Shown here piece after piece: positions 27,794 to 36,121 of a DNA stretch of 45,514 nucleotides. The notes beneath the pieces were generated by a model that was not told the DNA's origin, did not search any database, and saw only the letters and a program-made list of their open reading frames with translations. The stretch covers positions 3,090-48,603 of the forward strand of contig NZ_ABFU01000065.3 in NCBI RefSeq assembly GCF_000171615.1, given 5' to 3'. The stretch is from Bacillus coahuilensis m4-4. Lineage in GTDB: Bacteria; Bacillota; Bacilli; Bacillales; Bacillaceae_K. Positions within the stretch are counted from its first letter, which is position 1. Each line of letters starts with the position of its first letter. Made by a program: the position numbers and the translations under genes.

Positions 27794-27933
27794 TTTCTCA
27801 TGTTTGTATTTACAGTGTTAGGGAAAGCTACAAACGATGCAATCATTTGACGGCTCCTCTTTCAACTGATACGTTCAATTACGAAAGACTTCTTTCGTTC
27901 CAATACATTTAAACGTGGAAAGGATTGATTTTA

Positions 27934-28764
27934 GTGGGTGGATTCTGGTTTACAGAAAAGCAAACAGAGAACTTTGGGATTACGATGAAAATTAATCGTA
28001 CATTACATACGGAGACAACAGAGTTTCAACATTTAGAAATGGCTGAAACAGCAGAGTGGGGCAACATGCTATTCCTTGATGGAATGGTCATGACAAGCCA
28101 AAGAGATGAGTGGGTCTATCACGAAATGGTCGCACACGTTCCATTATTTACGCACCCTAACCCTGAGAAGGTATTAGTCGTAGGTGGAGGAGACGGCGGT
28201 GTAATCCGTGAAGTGTTAAAACACCCAAGCGTGAAGAAAGCCGTGTTAGTTGAAATTGACGGAAAAGTTATTGAGTACTCTAAAAAGTACCTTCCTGAGA
28301 TTGCGGGAGAGCTTGAAAATGAGCGTGTAGAAGTGATTGTCGGCGATGGCTTCATGCACATCGCTGAATCACAAAACGAATACGATGTAATCATGGTAGA
28401 TTCTACTGAGCCAGTTGGACCAGCTGTGAACCTATTCACGAAAGGCTTCTATGCAGGGATTTCTAAAGCACTAAAGGAAGATGGAATCTTTGTTGCGCAA
28501 ACGGACAACCCTTGGTTTAAAGCAGATTTAATCCAACAAGTACAGCGTGATGTAAAAGAAATTTTCCCAATTACAACGTTATATATTGCCAACATCCCTA
28601 CGTACCCATCTGGTATGTGGACCTTCACAATGGGTTCAAAAAAGCACAATCCACTTGAAGTAGCGGAAGATCGCTTCCATGAAATCGATACAAAGTACTA
28701 CACAAAAGAGCTTCACAACGCAGCATTCGTTCTGCCGAAGTTCGTTAAAGACTTAACAGAATAA
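27934..28764 (+). CDS. speE: Spermidine synthase
   Basis: Aminopropyltransferase making spermidine from putrescine and decarboxylated AdoMet. It has 276 residues, starting GTG 27934 ([15 protein letters not shown]), which aligns with B. subtilis SpeE; AAAGGA lies nine bases upstream, and the TTG three codons earlier would be too close. Motifs: [12 protein letters not shown] for the nucleoside-binding loop, EID at the end of the second strand for the ribose, and the catalytic Asp in [12 protein letters not shown]. Twelve bases separate it from speB, so agmatine-derived putrescine and spermidine synthesis are co-expressed. Confidence 0.97.
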   Translation: MGGFWFTEKQTENFGITMKINRTLHTETTEFQHLEMAETAEWGNMLFLDGMVMTSQRDEWVYHEMVAHVPLFTHPNPEKVLVVGGGDGGVIREVLKHPSVKKAVLVEIDGKVIEYSKKYLPEIAGELENERVEVIVGDGFMHIAESQNEYDVIMVDSTEPVGPAVNLFTKGFYAGISKALKEDGIFVAQTDNPWFKADLIQQVQRDVKEIFPITTLYIANIPTYPSGMWTFTMGSKKHNPLEVAEDRFHEIDTKYYTKELHNAAFVLPKFVKDLTE

Positions 28765-28776
28765 GGAGGCACCACT

Positions 28777-29648
28777 ATGCGCTTTGATGAAGCTTATTCA
28801 GGGAATGTATTTATTAAAAGTCATCCTTCGTACGAGGAGAGTTCGGTCGTTCTATATGGTATGCCAATGGACTGGACGGTAAGCTACCGACCAGGTTCTC
28901 GCTTTGGCCCAACTCGTATTCGTGAAGTATCGATCGGTCTTGAAGAATACAGCGCGTATTTAGACCGTGAGCTAGAAGAAGTCAAATACTTTGACGCAGG
29001 TGATATTCCTTTACCATTCGGAAACGCAGGGCGAAGCTTAGAGATGATTGAAGACTATATTGATGGTCTTTTAGCAGACGGAAAAACGCCACTTGGTATG
29101 GGCGGAGAGCATTTAGTTTCGTGGCCAGTGATGAAAGCCATGGCGAAGAAATACCCTGACCTTGCGATTATTCATTTCGATGCTCACACAGACCTACGTG
29201 AAGAGTATGAAGGAGAGCCACTTTCTCACTCTACACCTATTCGTAAAATTGCGGAGCATATTGGTCCTAAAAATGTGTACTCCTTTGGAATCCGTTCTGG
29301 TATGAAGGAAGAGTTCCAATGGGCAAAAAGAAAAATGGCATGCACATCTCAAAGTTTGAGGTACATGAACCACTGAAGAAAATCCTTCCACAGCTAGCTG
29401 GACGTCCAGTATACGTTACGATTGATATTGACGTCCTAGACCCAGCTCATGCACCAGGAACAGGAACGGTGGACGCAGGTGGAATAACATCTCGTGAACT
29501 ACTAGCATCCATCCATGAAATCGCTCGCTCAGAAGTGAAAGTAGTTGGAGCAGATTTAGTTGAAGTGGCACCAATTTATGATAACTCCGAGCAAACAGCC
29601 AATACAGCAAGTAAACTCATCCGCGAAATGATTCTTGGTTGGATGTAA
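28777..29648 (+). CDS. speB: Agmatinase (two one-base insertions)
   Basis: Mn-dependent ureohydrolase producing putrescine and urea from agmatine; about 290 residues. Metal ligands lie in GGEH, FDAHTDLR and TIDIDVLDPAHAPGTGT, all present. The frame breaks between EFQWAK and NGMHISKFEV, where two A5 runs flank a G (about 29324-29334); taking one A from each gives the expected QWAKENGMHISK, an exact fit to B. subtilis SpeB. Two compensating errors in one spot explain the +2 shift. ATG 28777 has AAGGAGG upstream. The gene should be functional in the organism. Confidence 0.95.
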
Positions 29649-29657
29649 GATAAAGGG

Positions 29658-29689
29658 ACAGCACCTATGTTCAGTAGGTGCTGTTTTTT
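29658..29689 (+). terminator. Terminator after speB
   Basis: ACAGCACCTA and TAGGTGCTGT form a perfect 10-bp stem, followed by T6. Confidence 0.9.
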
Positions 29690-29847
29690 CATGAGGAACG
29701 ATAAAAATTCTTCTTAGCAAAAGCACCTAGGTACTATAGGACAAAGGCAGATTTAGAAGGATGAAAAATACTTCGAGTAGCTGGTCTTGTATGACTGCAC
29801 GGAAGAAAGTGCTCTCATGATTGTTCTTTTAAAACTCCCTTCATCCG

Positions 29848-29876
29848 TTGCATTTTCCCTTCATTATTCTTATACT
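29848..29876 (+). promoter_or_regulatory. Probable promoter of ywiB-argS
   Basis: TTGCAT and TATACT with a 17-bp spacer, 44 bases before ywiB. The -35 is only a partial match. Confidence 0.45.
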
Positions 29877-29919
29877 TAATTAGTTATAAGGAACTTTTAA
29901 TTAAAGGAAGTGTCGGAGC

Positions 29920-30354
29920 GTGGCGACTACAGAAATCACGGTGCGTGTGGATCTATCCACGACGATCACTCAAGGCGAGGAAAACGAAACGATTTCATTT
30001 ACAACATTTGGTCGATACTATGAGAAGGCAGGAAGCGCATATCTCCGGTATGACGAGGTGTTAGAAGAAGGAACAGTAAAGACCACCGTTAAATTATCGA
30101 ACGAGCAGGGACTCATCCTGCGCGGGGGAGCGGTGAAAATGAGACTAGCGTTTAACCGAGAAGATCGGATGAACGGGTCCTATGAAAGTCCCCACGGTAC
30201 GTTTATACTTCAAACCCATACAAAAGAACTTTCCCATACAGAAACAACTGAAGGAGAAGGCACCCTACGAATTCGCTATGAACTTCGTATGCAAGGGAGC
30301 TCTGTCGGTGATTATGATATGAAGATTACATACAAGGAGGAGCTGAACCAATGA
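29920..30354 (+). CDS. ywiB: YwiB family (DUF1934) beta-barrel protein
   Basis: A 144-residue calycin-like beta-barrel protein of unknown ligand. Segments [22 protein letters not shown] and [15 protein letters not shown] are family-typical. GTG 29920 has GGAAG upstream. The last four bases of its reading frame (ATGA) contain the argS start, so the two are translationally coupled, as in B. subtilis. The coupling suggests a housekeeping link to argS, but no function is established. Confidence 0.9.
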   Translation: MATTEITVRVDLSTTITQGEENETISFTTFGRYYEKAGSAYLRYDEVLEEGTVKTTVKLSNEQGLILRGGAVKMRLAFNREDRMNGSYESPHGTFILQTHTKELSHTETTEGEGTLRIRYELRMQGSSVGDYDMKITYKEELNQ

Positions 30355-32023
30355 ATATAGTGGATCAGGTACAAAGTAAGCTAAAAGAAGAAATTAAACA
30401 AGCCGTTATCAAGGCAGGACTTGCGACAGAGGAGCAAATTCCAGACGTTATTTTAGAAACACCAAAGGAAAAAGCTCATGGAGATTACTCTACAAACATG
30501 GCGATGCAGCTAGCGCGCGTTGCAAAAAAAGCACCTCGTATGATTGCAGAGGAATTAACAGCCAACTTCGACCGCACGAAAGCTTCGATTGAGAAAATCG
30601 AAATCGCTGGTCCTGGTTTTATTAACTTTTATATGGACAACAGCTACCTAACAGATTTAATTCCAGTGGTGCTTAAAGCAGGCGAAGCTTACGGAGAGTC
30701 AGATGCTGGTGAAGGGCAAAAGATTAATGTCGAGTTCGTATCAGCAAACCCAACAGGAGATCTTCACCTAGGGCATGCGCGCGGGGCTGCAGTGGGTGAT
30801 TCACTATGTAACATTTTGGACAAAGCAGGTTTTGCTGTTACACGCGAGTACTATATTAACGATGCAGGGAACCAAATCCACAATCTAGCAATGAGTGTAG
30901 AAGCTCGTTACTTCCAAGCTCTTGGACAGGAAAAGCCAATGCCAGAAGACGGCTACCACGGGGCAGATATTATCGGAATTGCAAAGCAGCTTGTAGACGA
31001 GTTTGGGGACAAATACGTGGAAGTTGATGAGAAAGAGCGCTACGACTTCTTCCGTTCATACGGGTTAAAATATGAGCTTGAAAAACTAAAAGAAGGACCT
31101 TGAAATGTTCCGTGTCCCATTTAACGTGTGGTACTCGGAAACTTCTCTCTATGAAAATGGAAAAATTGATGAGGCTCTTGATGTATTAAAAGAGAACGGA
31201 CATGTATATGAGGAAGAGGGAGCAACTTGGTTCCGCTCCACAACATTTGGTGACGACAAGGACCGTGTATTAATCAAAAATGATGGCTCTTACACTTATT
31301 TGACACCAGATATTTCGTACCACGAGGATAAACTAAAACGCGGACATGATATTTTAATCAACATTTGGGGAGCAGACCATCACGGATATATTCCTAGAAT
31401 GAGAGCAGCCATTGAAGCACTTGGATATTCTCCTGAAACTTTGGAAGTAGAAATTATTCAAATGGTTCAGCTCTATAAAAACGGTAGAAAAAATGAAGAT
31501 GAGTAAGCGTACCGGTAAAGCCGTTACGATGCGTGATCTCGTAGACGAAGTAGGACTTGACGCAACTCGCTATTTCTTTGCAATGCGTTCAGCCGACTCA
31601 CATATGGACTTCGACCTAGACTTAGCGGTTTCTCAGTCCAATGAAAACCCTGTCTATTACGCCCAATACGCACACGCTCGCATTTGCTCCATTCTACGTC
31701 AAGCAGATGAGCAAGGAGTAACATTTAACGAAAGTGCCAACATTTCACTCATTAAGGAAGAGAAAGAAATCGACCTTCTGAAAAAAGTAGGAGAATTCAC
31801 AGGAGTGGTAGCTGATTCTGCTAAGAAACGTTCCCCACACCGTGTGGTGACGTACATCAACGAGTTAGCATCTGCTTTCCACAGCTTCTATAATGCTGCG
31901 AAAGTGCTAGACGATTCGAACCGTGAGCTTTCAGAAGCTCGTCTCCTACTCGTTCGCTCTGTACAGATCACCCTACAAAATGCATTGAAATTAATTGGAG
32001 TATCTTCTCCAGAGAAAATGTAA
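30351..32023 (+). CDS. argS: Arginyl-tRNA synthetase (two one-base insertions)
   Basis: Class I synthetase charging tRNA-Arg, about 557 residues. Order: N-terminal Add-1 tRNA-binding domain (residues 1-110), HIGH-type motif [10 protein letters not shown] at ~140, catalytic core with insertions, [14 protein letters not shown], and an all-helical anticodon-binding DALR domain. Two breaks: an extra G near 31096-31097 (correct reading [18 protein letters not shown]) and an extra A in the A6 run near 31489-31494 (correct reading KMKMSKRTG). All catalytic motifs survive and the enzyme is expected to be essential, so the breaks are read as sequencing errors. Its start overlaps ywiB by four bases. 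Confidence 0.96.
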
Positions 32024-32030
32024 TAGTTGA

Positions 32031-32066
32031 AAGCGCCGATTTCCACTAGGAAACCGGCGCTTATTT
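32031..32066 (+). terminator. Terminator after argS
   Basis: AAGCGCCGATTTCC pairs with GGAAACCGGCGCTT with one mismatch, followed by a T-rich tail. Confidence 0.85.
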
Positions 32067-32126
32067 ATATTTCTTCATTAAATGGGAACACTATCTTCAA
32101 CAAGCAATGAAGGGGGCCAGTTTTTC

Positions 32127-32303
32127 ATGGGCATAAAAGATGTACTACTATCACTCATCACAGGAATGATCGTTGGATTTCTCTTTGCCGTGTTCAGACT
32201 ACCAATACCTGCTCCTCCCGCATTCGCAGGAATCATGGGGATTGTGGGGATTTACTTGGGATTTAAATTGTTTGAGTACGTACAACCAATTATTTTTAAG
32301 TGA
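32127..32303 (+). CDS. XapX-domain small membrane protein
   Basis: A 58-residue protein with two membrane helices and the XapX signature around FAVFRLPIPAPPAFAGIMGIVGIYLG. I start at ATG 32127 (AAGGGGG about ten bases upstream); an in-frame ATG at 32082 would place coding sequence close to the argS terminator. XapX is named from a xanthosine-transport locus but has no proven function. It is followed by a gene-free stretch containing a 21-bp repeat array. Confidence 0.8.
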   Translation: MGIKDVLLSLITGMIVGFLFAVFRLPIPAPPAFAGIMGIVGIYLGFKLFEYVQPIIFK

Positions 32304-32430
32304 ATGATAGAGGAGTGTAACCAAACGGGAATCCTTCTTTTTAGTTTTTGAGCTCTCTTTCAAAGGGCAAGCGATCTAAATGGAATTTTTCTTGGAGTCA
32401 AGGGCCCAAGAGGAGTTGGCAAAATGAATC

Positions 32431-32535
32431 AAAGCACTACTTTAAGTTATTCGAGCACTTCGCCCAAGAATTCGAGCACTCCGCAGCACAAACCGAGCAC
32501 ATCTCCTACGCATTCGACTACTCCACTCCACACGC
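32431..32535. repeat. 21-bp-period array with CGAGCAC core
   Basis: Cores start at 32431 (AAAGCAC), 32452, 32473 and 32494 (all CGAGCAC) and 32515 (CGACTAC): exact 21-bp spacing with little similarity between the 14-base remainders. It lies between the convergent XapX and reductase genes. An ORF spanning it would encode a heptad FEH pattern, but it has no ribosome site. Confidence 0.65.
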
Positions 32536-32576
32536 CCACTTCATCACCTGATCTAAAAAAAGTAATCTAAAACTAA

Positions 32577-32603
32577 GCCCCCTACTCCAATAGAGTGGGG
32601 GGC
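32577..32603 (-). terminator. Terminator-like hairpin downstream of the reductase gene
   Basis: GCCCCCTACTC pairs with GAGTGGGGGGC with one mismatch. On the minus strand it is followed by TTAGTTTTAGATTACTTTTTT. Confidence 0.65.
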
Positions 32604-32615
32604 AGCTTCATTTCC

Positions 32616-33644
32616 TTATTTGACTAATCCGTCCTCTTCCATCTGATCCACCTGATCGACAAACGTTGCTTCAATTGCCCGGTACGTCATGCCAAGCTCC
32701 TGTTTACTCTTCGTTGTATCAAAAGCAATACGATATCCTGCATTTTCTTTGACATACTTACGAGTCAAGCCAACGCTTGGCGCAATAAGCCAGATTAAAG
32801 CCTTTGGAACCTCTCGCTTAGGAAGCGGATACTTACCAGGGAAGTTCTTTTCAATGATCTTAGCAATTTCAAGGAAGGTCACTTCACCACTTGAGACAAT
32901 ATAGCGCCCATGTGCCTCAGGCTTGAACGCTGCAAGGATATGAGCTTTGGCTACATCCCGCACATCTACAATACCAGAATAGAGCTTTGGTACGCCTGTT
33001 TTAAAACCACCTGTTAAAAATTGCTGAATAGTAGAAATACTCGTAGAGTCACTGCGACCAGATAGAGTAGGTCCCATGATGAAGCTCGGGTTAATCGTGA
33101 CCAAATCATATTGATTTTGACTCTTCACCATTTTCCAGGCCTCTTGCTCAGCAAGTGTTTTGGAGTATGGATAAGGTTGGTGGTCACTTGTGCTCGTTGT
33201 ATTCCAATCATTCTCCGTGAATGCCTCACGCCCTGCCATTTCTTTGTTATCTCCCATAATGGCAACAATGCTGCTCGTTAAGACCACGCGTTTAACAGTG
33301 GGGGCTTTTTCAACTGAAGTCAGCACATTTTTAGTTCCTTGTTTTGCAGGTTGTATTAAATCTTTTTCGGGATTATCTGAACTGATGAGGAAAGGAGAAG
33401 CTGTATGAATAACGACCTCCGCTCCTTGGACGGCCTCATCAAAGCTTCCTTCTTGTAAAAGGTCCGCTTCAAAAACGGAAAGAGATCCTTTATATTCTTT
33501 TTCAAACTCAACTAAGTATTGATATTTTTCTACTTTATCTTTGTTTCGGACAGTAATACGTACATCGTGTCCTTCTTTTAAAAGGTCACGAACAATCCAA
33601 GAGGCAAGATAGCCTGTTCCACCTGTTACGGTAACGGTTGACAT
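32616..33644 (-). CDS. NAD(P)-dependent aldehyde/dihydroflavonol-reductase-like extended SDR
   Basis: A 342-residue extended short-chain dehydrogenase. The Rossmann motif TVTGGTGYLASWIVRDLL is at the N-terminus, the cofactor-selecting basic stretch TVRNKDK follows strand 2, and the catalytic YPYSKTLAE carries the YxxxK pair with a preceding LTSSIVA Ser. This is the dihydroflavonol-4-reductase/aldehyde reductase group, usually NADPH-dependent and acting on aldehydes or ketones; the substrate is unknown. ATG 33644 is preferred to ATG 33650 because GTAGGG lies at workable spacing only for the former. It stands alone, upstream of an array region and downstream of uvsE on the same strand. Confidence 0.85.
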   Translation of the reverse strand: MSTVTVTGGTGYLASWIVRDLLKEGHDVRITVRNKDKVEKYQYLVEFEKEYKGSLSVFEADLLQEGSFDEAVQGAEVVIHTASPFLISSDNPEKDLIQPAKQGTKNVLTSVEKAPTVKRVVLTSSIVAIMGDNKEMAGREAFTENDWNTTSTSDHQPYPYSKTLAEQEAWKMVKSQNQYDLVTINPSFIMGPTLSGRSDSTSISTIQQFLTGGFKTGVPKLYSGIVDVRDVAKAHILAAFKPEAHGRYIVSSGEVTFLEIAKIIEKNFPGKYPLPKREVPKALIWLIAPSVGLTRKYVKENAGYRIAFDTTKSKQELGMTYRAIEATFVDQVDQMEEDGLVK

Positions 33645-33719
33645 TGTCATCCCTACTTTCTTTTTTATTCATCGTACCACAGCTGACGTTATTTTTCTTT
33701 TGTTTAAGCTTTTGAACAT

Positions 33720-34682
33720 TCACTTCCACTCGATTTCTGCACCATCTATTCGTTTCACGCCTCGAATTCCAGCCACATCTTCCACTAATTGGAGCATAGC
33801 AAAGTCTTTCTCCTTTGCCTCGATCATAAAGTCCACATCCTGTTGAACCTTCTTTAGCTCTTTCAATAAAGGAAGGATAAAGTCGAGGTCGACGTAATCG
33901 GCGTGTGCTCGAATATTTCCTTCTTCCTTATTCTTAGGTGAAGAAATATGAATTTTTGGGGGAAGGTCACGGTGCTTCCACGTCTCAAAAATACGAGGTA
34001 AAAACGATTCAACAGGTGCTTCCGTTGGATTCGCGATGTGATGGTGAATATCTAACACCATCGGAATGCTCTCCTTCTCACACACTTCTAGAGTTTCTTC
34101 TACGGTATACGTTTTATCATCGTTTTCAAGGGTCATGATTTCTTTAATTGGGAAAGGGAGACCTTTTAAATTTTCGTGAAAACGACCTATAGCTGCCTCT
34201 CGGTCACCATAGGTTCCCCCGATATGAATATTGATGACTCCTTGATCAACGATTCTCATCGCTTCAAGCATTTTATAATGATAGTCCATATCTTTGATCG
34301 CATTGGCGGTTACTTCTTCTCTTGGACTTGTAAATAACGTGAATTGATTAGGGTGAAAACTTGCACGAATGCGTAATTCTTTTACGAGGCGCCCTAATTC
34401 CTCCCACTCCTGTTTAAAAGGAGTGACAAAATCCCACATAACATCGGGATGGGTAGCGAGGGGGACGAGAGAGCTCGACATTCTATACACATGTGCATCA
34501 TGAGCGCCTAAATAATAGAGAATTCGCTTCGTGTTTCGTAAATTTTTTGCGGTCACTTCAAGGAGCTTTTCCGTTCCTTTTTCTTGTCCTAGTTCAGTAA
34601 ATCGTTTGTACGTCACGGTCTGAGCTGGGCTTGCATCCCAAAGAGCATTCGCGTTCGACACAAACCCAAAGCGAATTCGCAT
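33720..34682 (-). CDS. uvsE: UV damage endonuclease UvsE
   Basis: A 320-residue UVDE-family TIM-barrel endonuclease that nicks DNA 5' to UV photoproducts. N-terminal RFGFVSNANALWDASPAQT, metal-ligand segments FHPNQF, NIHIGGTYG, LENDD, VLDIHHH and KIHISSP, and a distal Glu in FMIEAKEKD are all present. ATG 34682 has AGGAGG upstream. It lies 18 bases downstream of the cardiolipin synthase gene on the same strand, the arrangement of ywjE-ywjD in B. subtilis, where this enzyme contributes to spore UV resistance. Confidence 0.95.
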   Translation of the reverse strand: MRIRFGFVSNANALWDASPAQTVTYKRFTELGQEKGTEKLLEVTAKNLRNTKRILYYLGAHDAHVYRMSSSLVPLATHPDVMWDFVTPFKQEWEELGRLVKELRIRASFHPNQFTLFTSPREEVTANAIKDMDYHYKMLEAMRIVDQGVINIHIGGTYGDREAAIGRFHENLKGLPFPIKEIMTLENDDKTYTVEETLEVCEKESIPMVLDIHHHIANPTEAPVESFLPRIFETWKHRDLPPKIHISSPKNKEEGNIRAHADYVDLDFILPLLKELKKVQQDVDFMIEAKEKDFAMLQLVEDVAGIRGVKRIDGAEIEWK

Positions 34683-34700
34683 CAGAACCACCTCCTGTTG

Positions 34701-35894
34701 TTAAAGAAAATACTTTACAAGACGAGCGATCATTTCTTTTACTCGGTCGAGGAACGACAGAGAATTCAGTTCATCTAACGTTAGTCTCGTACTACTAGAC
34801 ATATCCTGTTCAATTACAGATTGAACCTCGTTAATGAACGTTTTATCATAAATCAGCGTGTTTAACTCGAAATTCAAGAAAAAGCTTCGATAATCGAAAT
34901 TAGCTGTCCCAACATCGCAAAGTTCATCATCTAAAATAAACACTTTCCCGTGAAAAAATCCTTTGTTGAACTGATAGACCTCAGCTCCTAGCGGCAATAG
35001 CTTTCGAAAATGAGGATACGCAGCCTCTTTCACTAGCATATGATCTTTCATTTCAGGAACAAGAATTTGAACACGTACCCCTCTTTTTAAGGCATGCACT
35101 AAGGCCGTTTCAATCTCTTCTGTTGGAATAAAATAAGGCGTACATATGACAATGGAACGGTATGCGCGCTGAATAAAGGATAGAAAGAGCTGATCTAATC
35201 CATTCCCATCAGAAGGATAATATTGTAGTACGTGTCTGCCTTCTTTTAACGGAGGATAGTATGTTTCGTTCTCTACCAAATTGTCTACAGTCGCTCGTTT
35301 CCAATCAAGCAGGAACTCTCTTTGTAGATCCTTCACTCCTTCTCCCTGAACCTTTAGTTGATAATCACGCCAAGGATTCAATCTGCAATCCTGATTTACA
35401 TATTGCTTTCCAATGTTATACCCTCCAATGTAGCCAGTTGTTCCGTCCATTACCATAATTTTTCTGTGATTGCGCTGCTGGGAAGTGTAAAAGAAAAAGG
35501 GAAAATGAGGGAGTTGTGAGATGGCAACGTAAACCCCGTGCTCTCGCAAGTGACGTACATGTTTCTTCTTCATCTTTAAGCTACCAAATCGATCAAATAA
35601 TAATCTGACTTCTAATCCTTCTTTTGCTTTCTCGATTAACCTTTCCATAAACTCCTGACCGAATTCATCGGGTTCAAACGTATAGCTAAGTATGTGAATG
35701 CTTGAGGTAGCCTGTTTCATTTCATCAAAAACATCATCATAAAGCTCTGGGCCATTTGCAATAAACTGCAAATCAGAAGCTCTCTTCGGATAATCTCGGT
35801 GAGTGGTATGACGCTTATGAAAGGCTCGCCCGCTTATAAAATCTAAACGAATCCAAGTAAAAAATAGAACGAACAATAATAAGATCCACAGCAT
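34701..35894 (-). CDS. ywjE: Minor cardiolipin synthase (YwjE type)
   Basis: A 397-residue phospholipase D superfamily enzyme that condenses phosphatidylglycerol into cardiolipin. One N-terminal membrane helix (MLWILLLFVLFFTWIRL) is followed by two HKD motifs: NHRKIMVMDG with YIGGYN, and FHGKVFILDD with GTANFD. The single anchor and short length match YwjE rather than the two-helix ClsA. ATG 35894 has AAAGGAG upstream; the longer in-frame version lacks a ribosome site. Likely co-transcribed with uvsE. Divergent from fadF. Confidence 0.92.
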   Translation of the reverse strand: MLWILLLFVLFFTWIRLDFISGRAFHKRHTTHRDYPKRASDLQFIANGPELYDDVFDEMKQATSSIHILSYTFEPDEFGQEFMERLIEKAKEGLEVRLLFDRFGSLKMKKKHVRHLREHGVYVAISQLPHFPFFFYTSQQRNHRKIMVMDGTTGYIGGYNIGKQYVNQDCRLNPWRDYQLKVQGEGVKDLQREFLLDWKRATVDNLVENETYYPPLKEGRHVLQYYPSDGNGLDQLFLSFIQRAYRSIVICTPYFIPTEEIETALVHALKRGVRVQILVPEMKDHMLVKEAAYPHFRKLLPLGAEVYQFNKGFFHGKVFILDDELCDVGTANFDYRSFFLNFELNTLIYDKTFINEVQSVIEQDMSSSTRLTLDELNSLSFLDRVKEMIARLVKYFL

Positions 35895-36005
35895 AAAGGA
35901 CTCCTTTCTTTCACCTCGAGTAAATATAGTGTGCCCAAAATAGGCATTATTCAATTTCCCTAATCTCTCTAAATCAAACAATATGTAGGAAATCGGATAA
36001 ACATA

Positions 36006-36033
36006 TTGACTGAATGCTCATTCATTATATAAT
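36006..36033 (+). promoter_or_regulatory. fadF promoter with embedded FadR-like operator
   Basis: TTGACT (36006-36011), 16-bp spacer, TATAAT (36028-36033). TGACTGAATGCTCATTCA at 36007-36024 matches 16 of 18 positions of the Bacillus FadR consensus TGAATGANTANTCATTCA and fills the spacer, so a bound repressor would block RNA polymerase. Confidence 0.8.
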
Positions 36034-36090
36034 GGAGGTAGAAACATTCTGAATATTGTAAGTTTTGCTATACGCAAAGGGGGAAAAAGC

Positions 36091-36120
36091 ATGACAACTT
36101 TGAGGGGAGTGTACGGTTAA
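36091..36120 (+). CDS. Nine-residue leader peptide upstream of fadF
   Basis: ATG 36091 follows a strong AAAGGGGG ribosome site and encodes MTTLRGVYG before TAA at 36118. One base separates it from the fadF ATG, whose own ribosome site (GAGGGGA inside the leader) is distant at ~12 bases. This suggests translational coupling. It may simply be a coupling device, and product function is unlikely. Confidence 0.4.
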   Translation: MTTLRGVYG

Positions 36121-36121
36121 C

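Noticed and set aside
28777-29648. Programmed frameshifting in speB and other broken genes
   Set aside because: There is no common slippery site with a downstream structure, shifts occur in both directions, and speB needs two separate insertions. Sequencing error explains all of them.
30351-32023. argS as a pseudogene or as three separate proteins
   Set aside because: All synthetase motifs are intact in three frames joined by single-base errors, and loss of arginyl-tRNA synthetase would not be viable without another copy.
32348-32551. 67-codon ORF with a repeated FEH heptad
   Set aside because: It follows the 21-bp DNA period of an intergenic array and has no ribosome site. The same period occurs in clearly noncoding arrays in the window.
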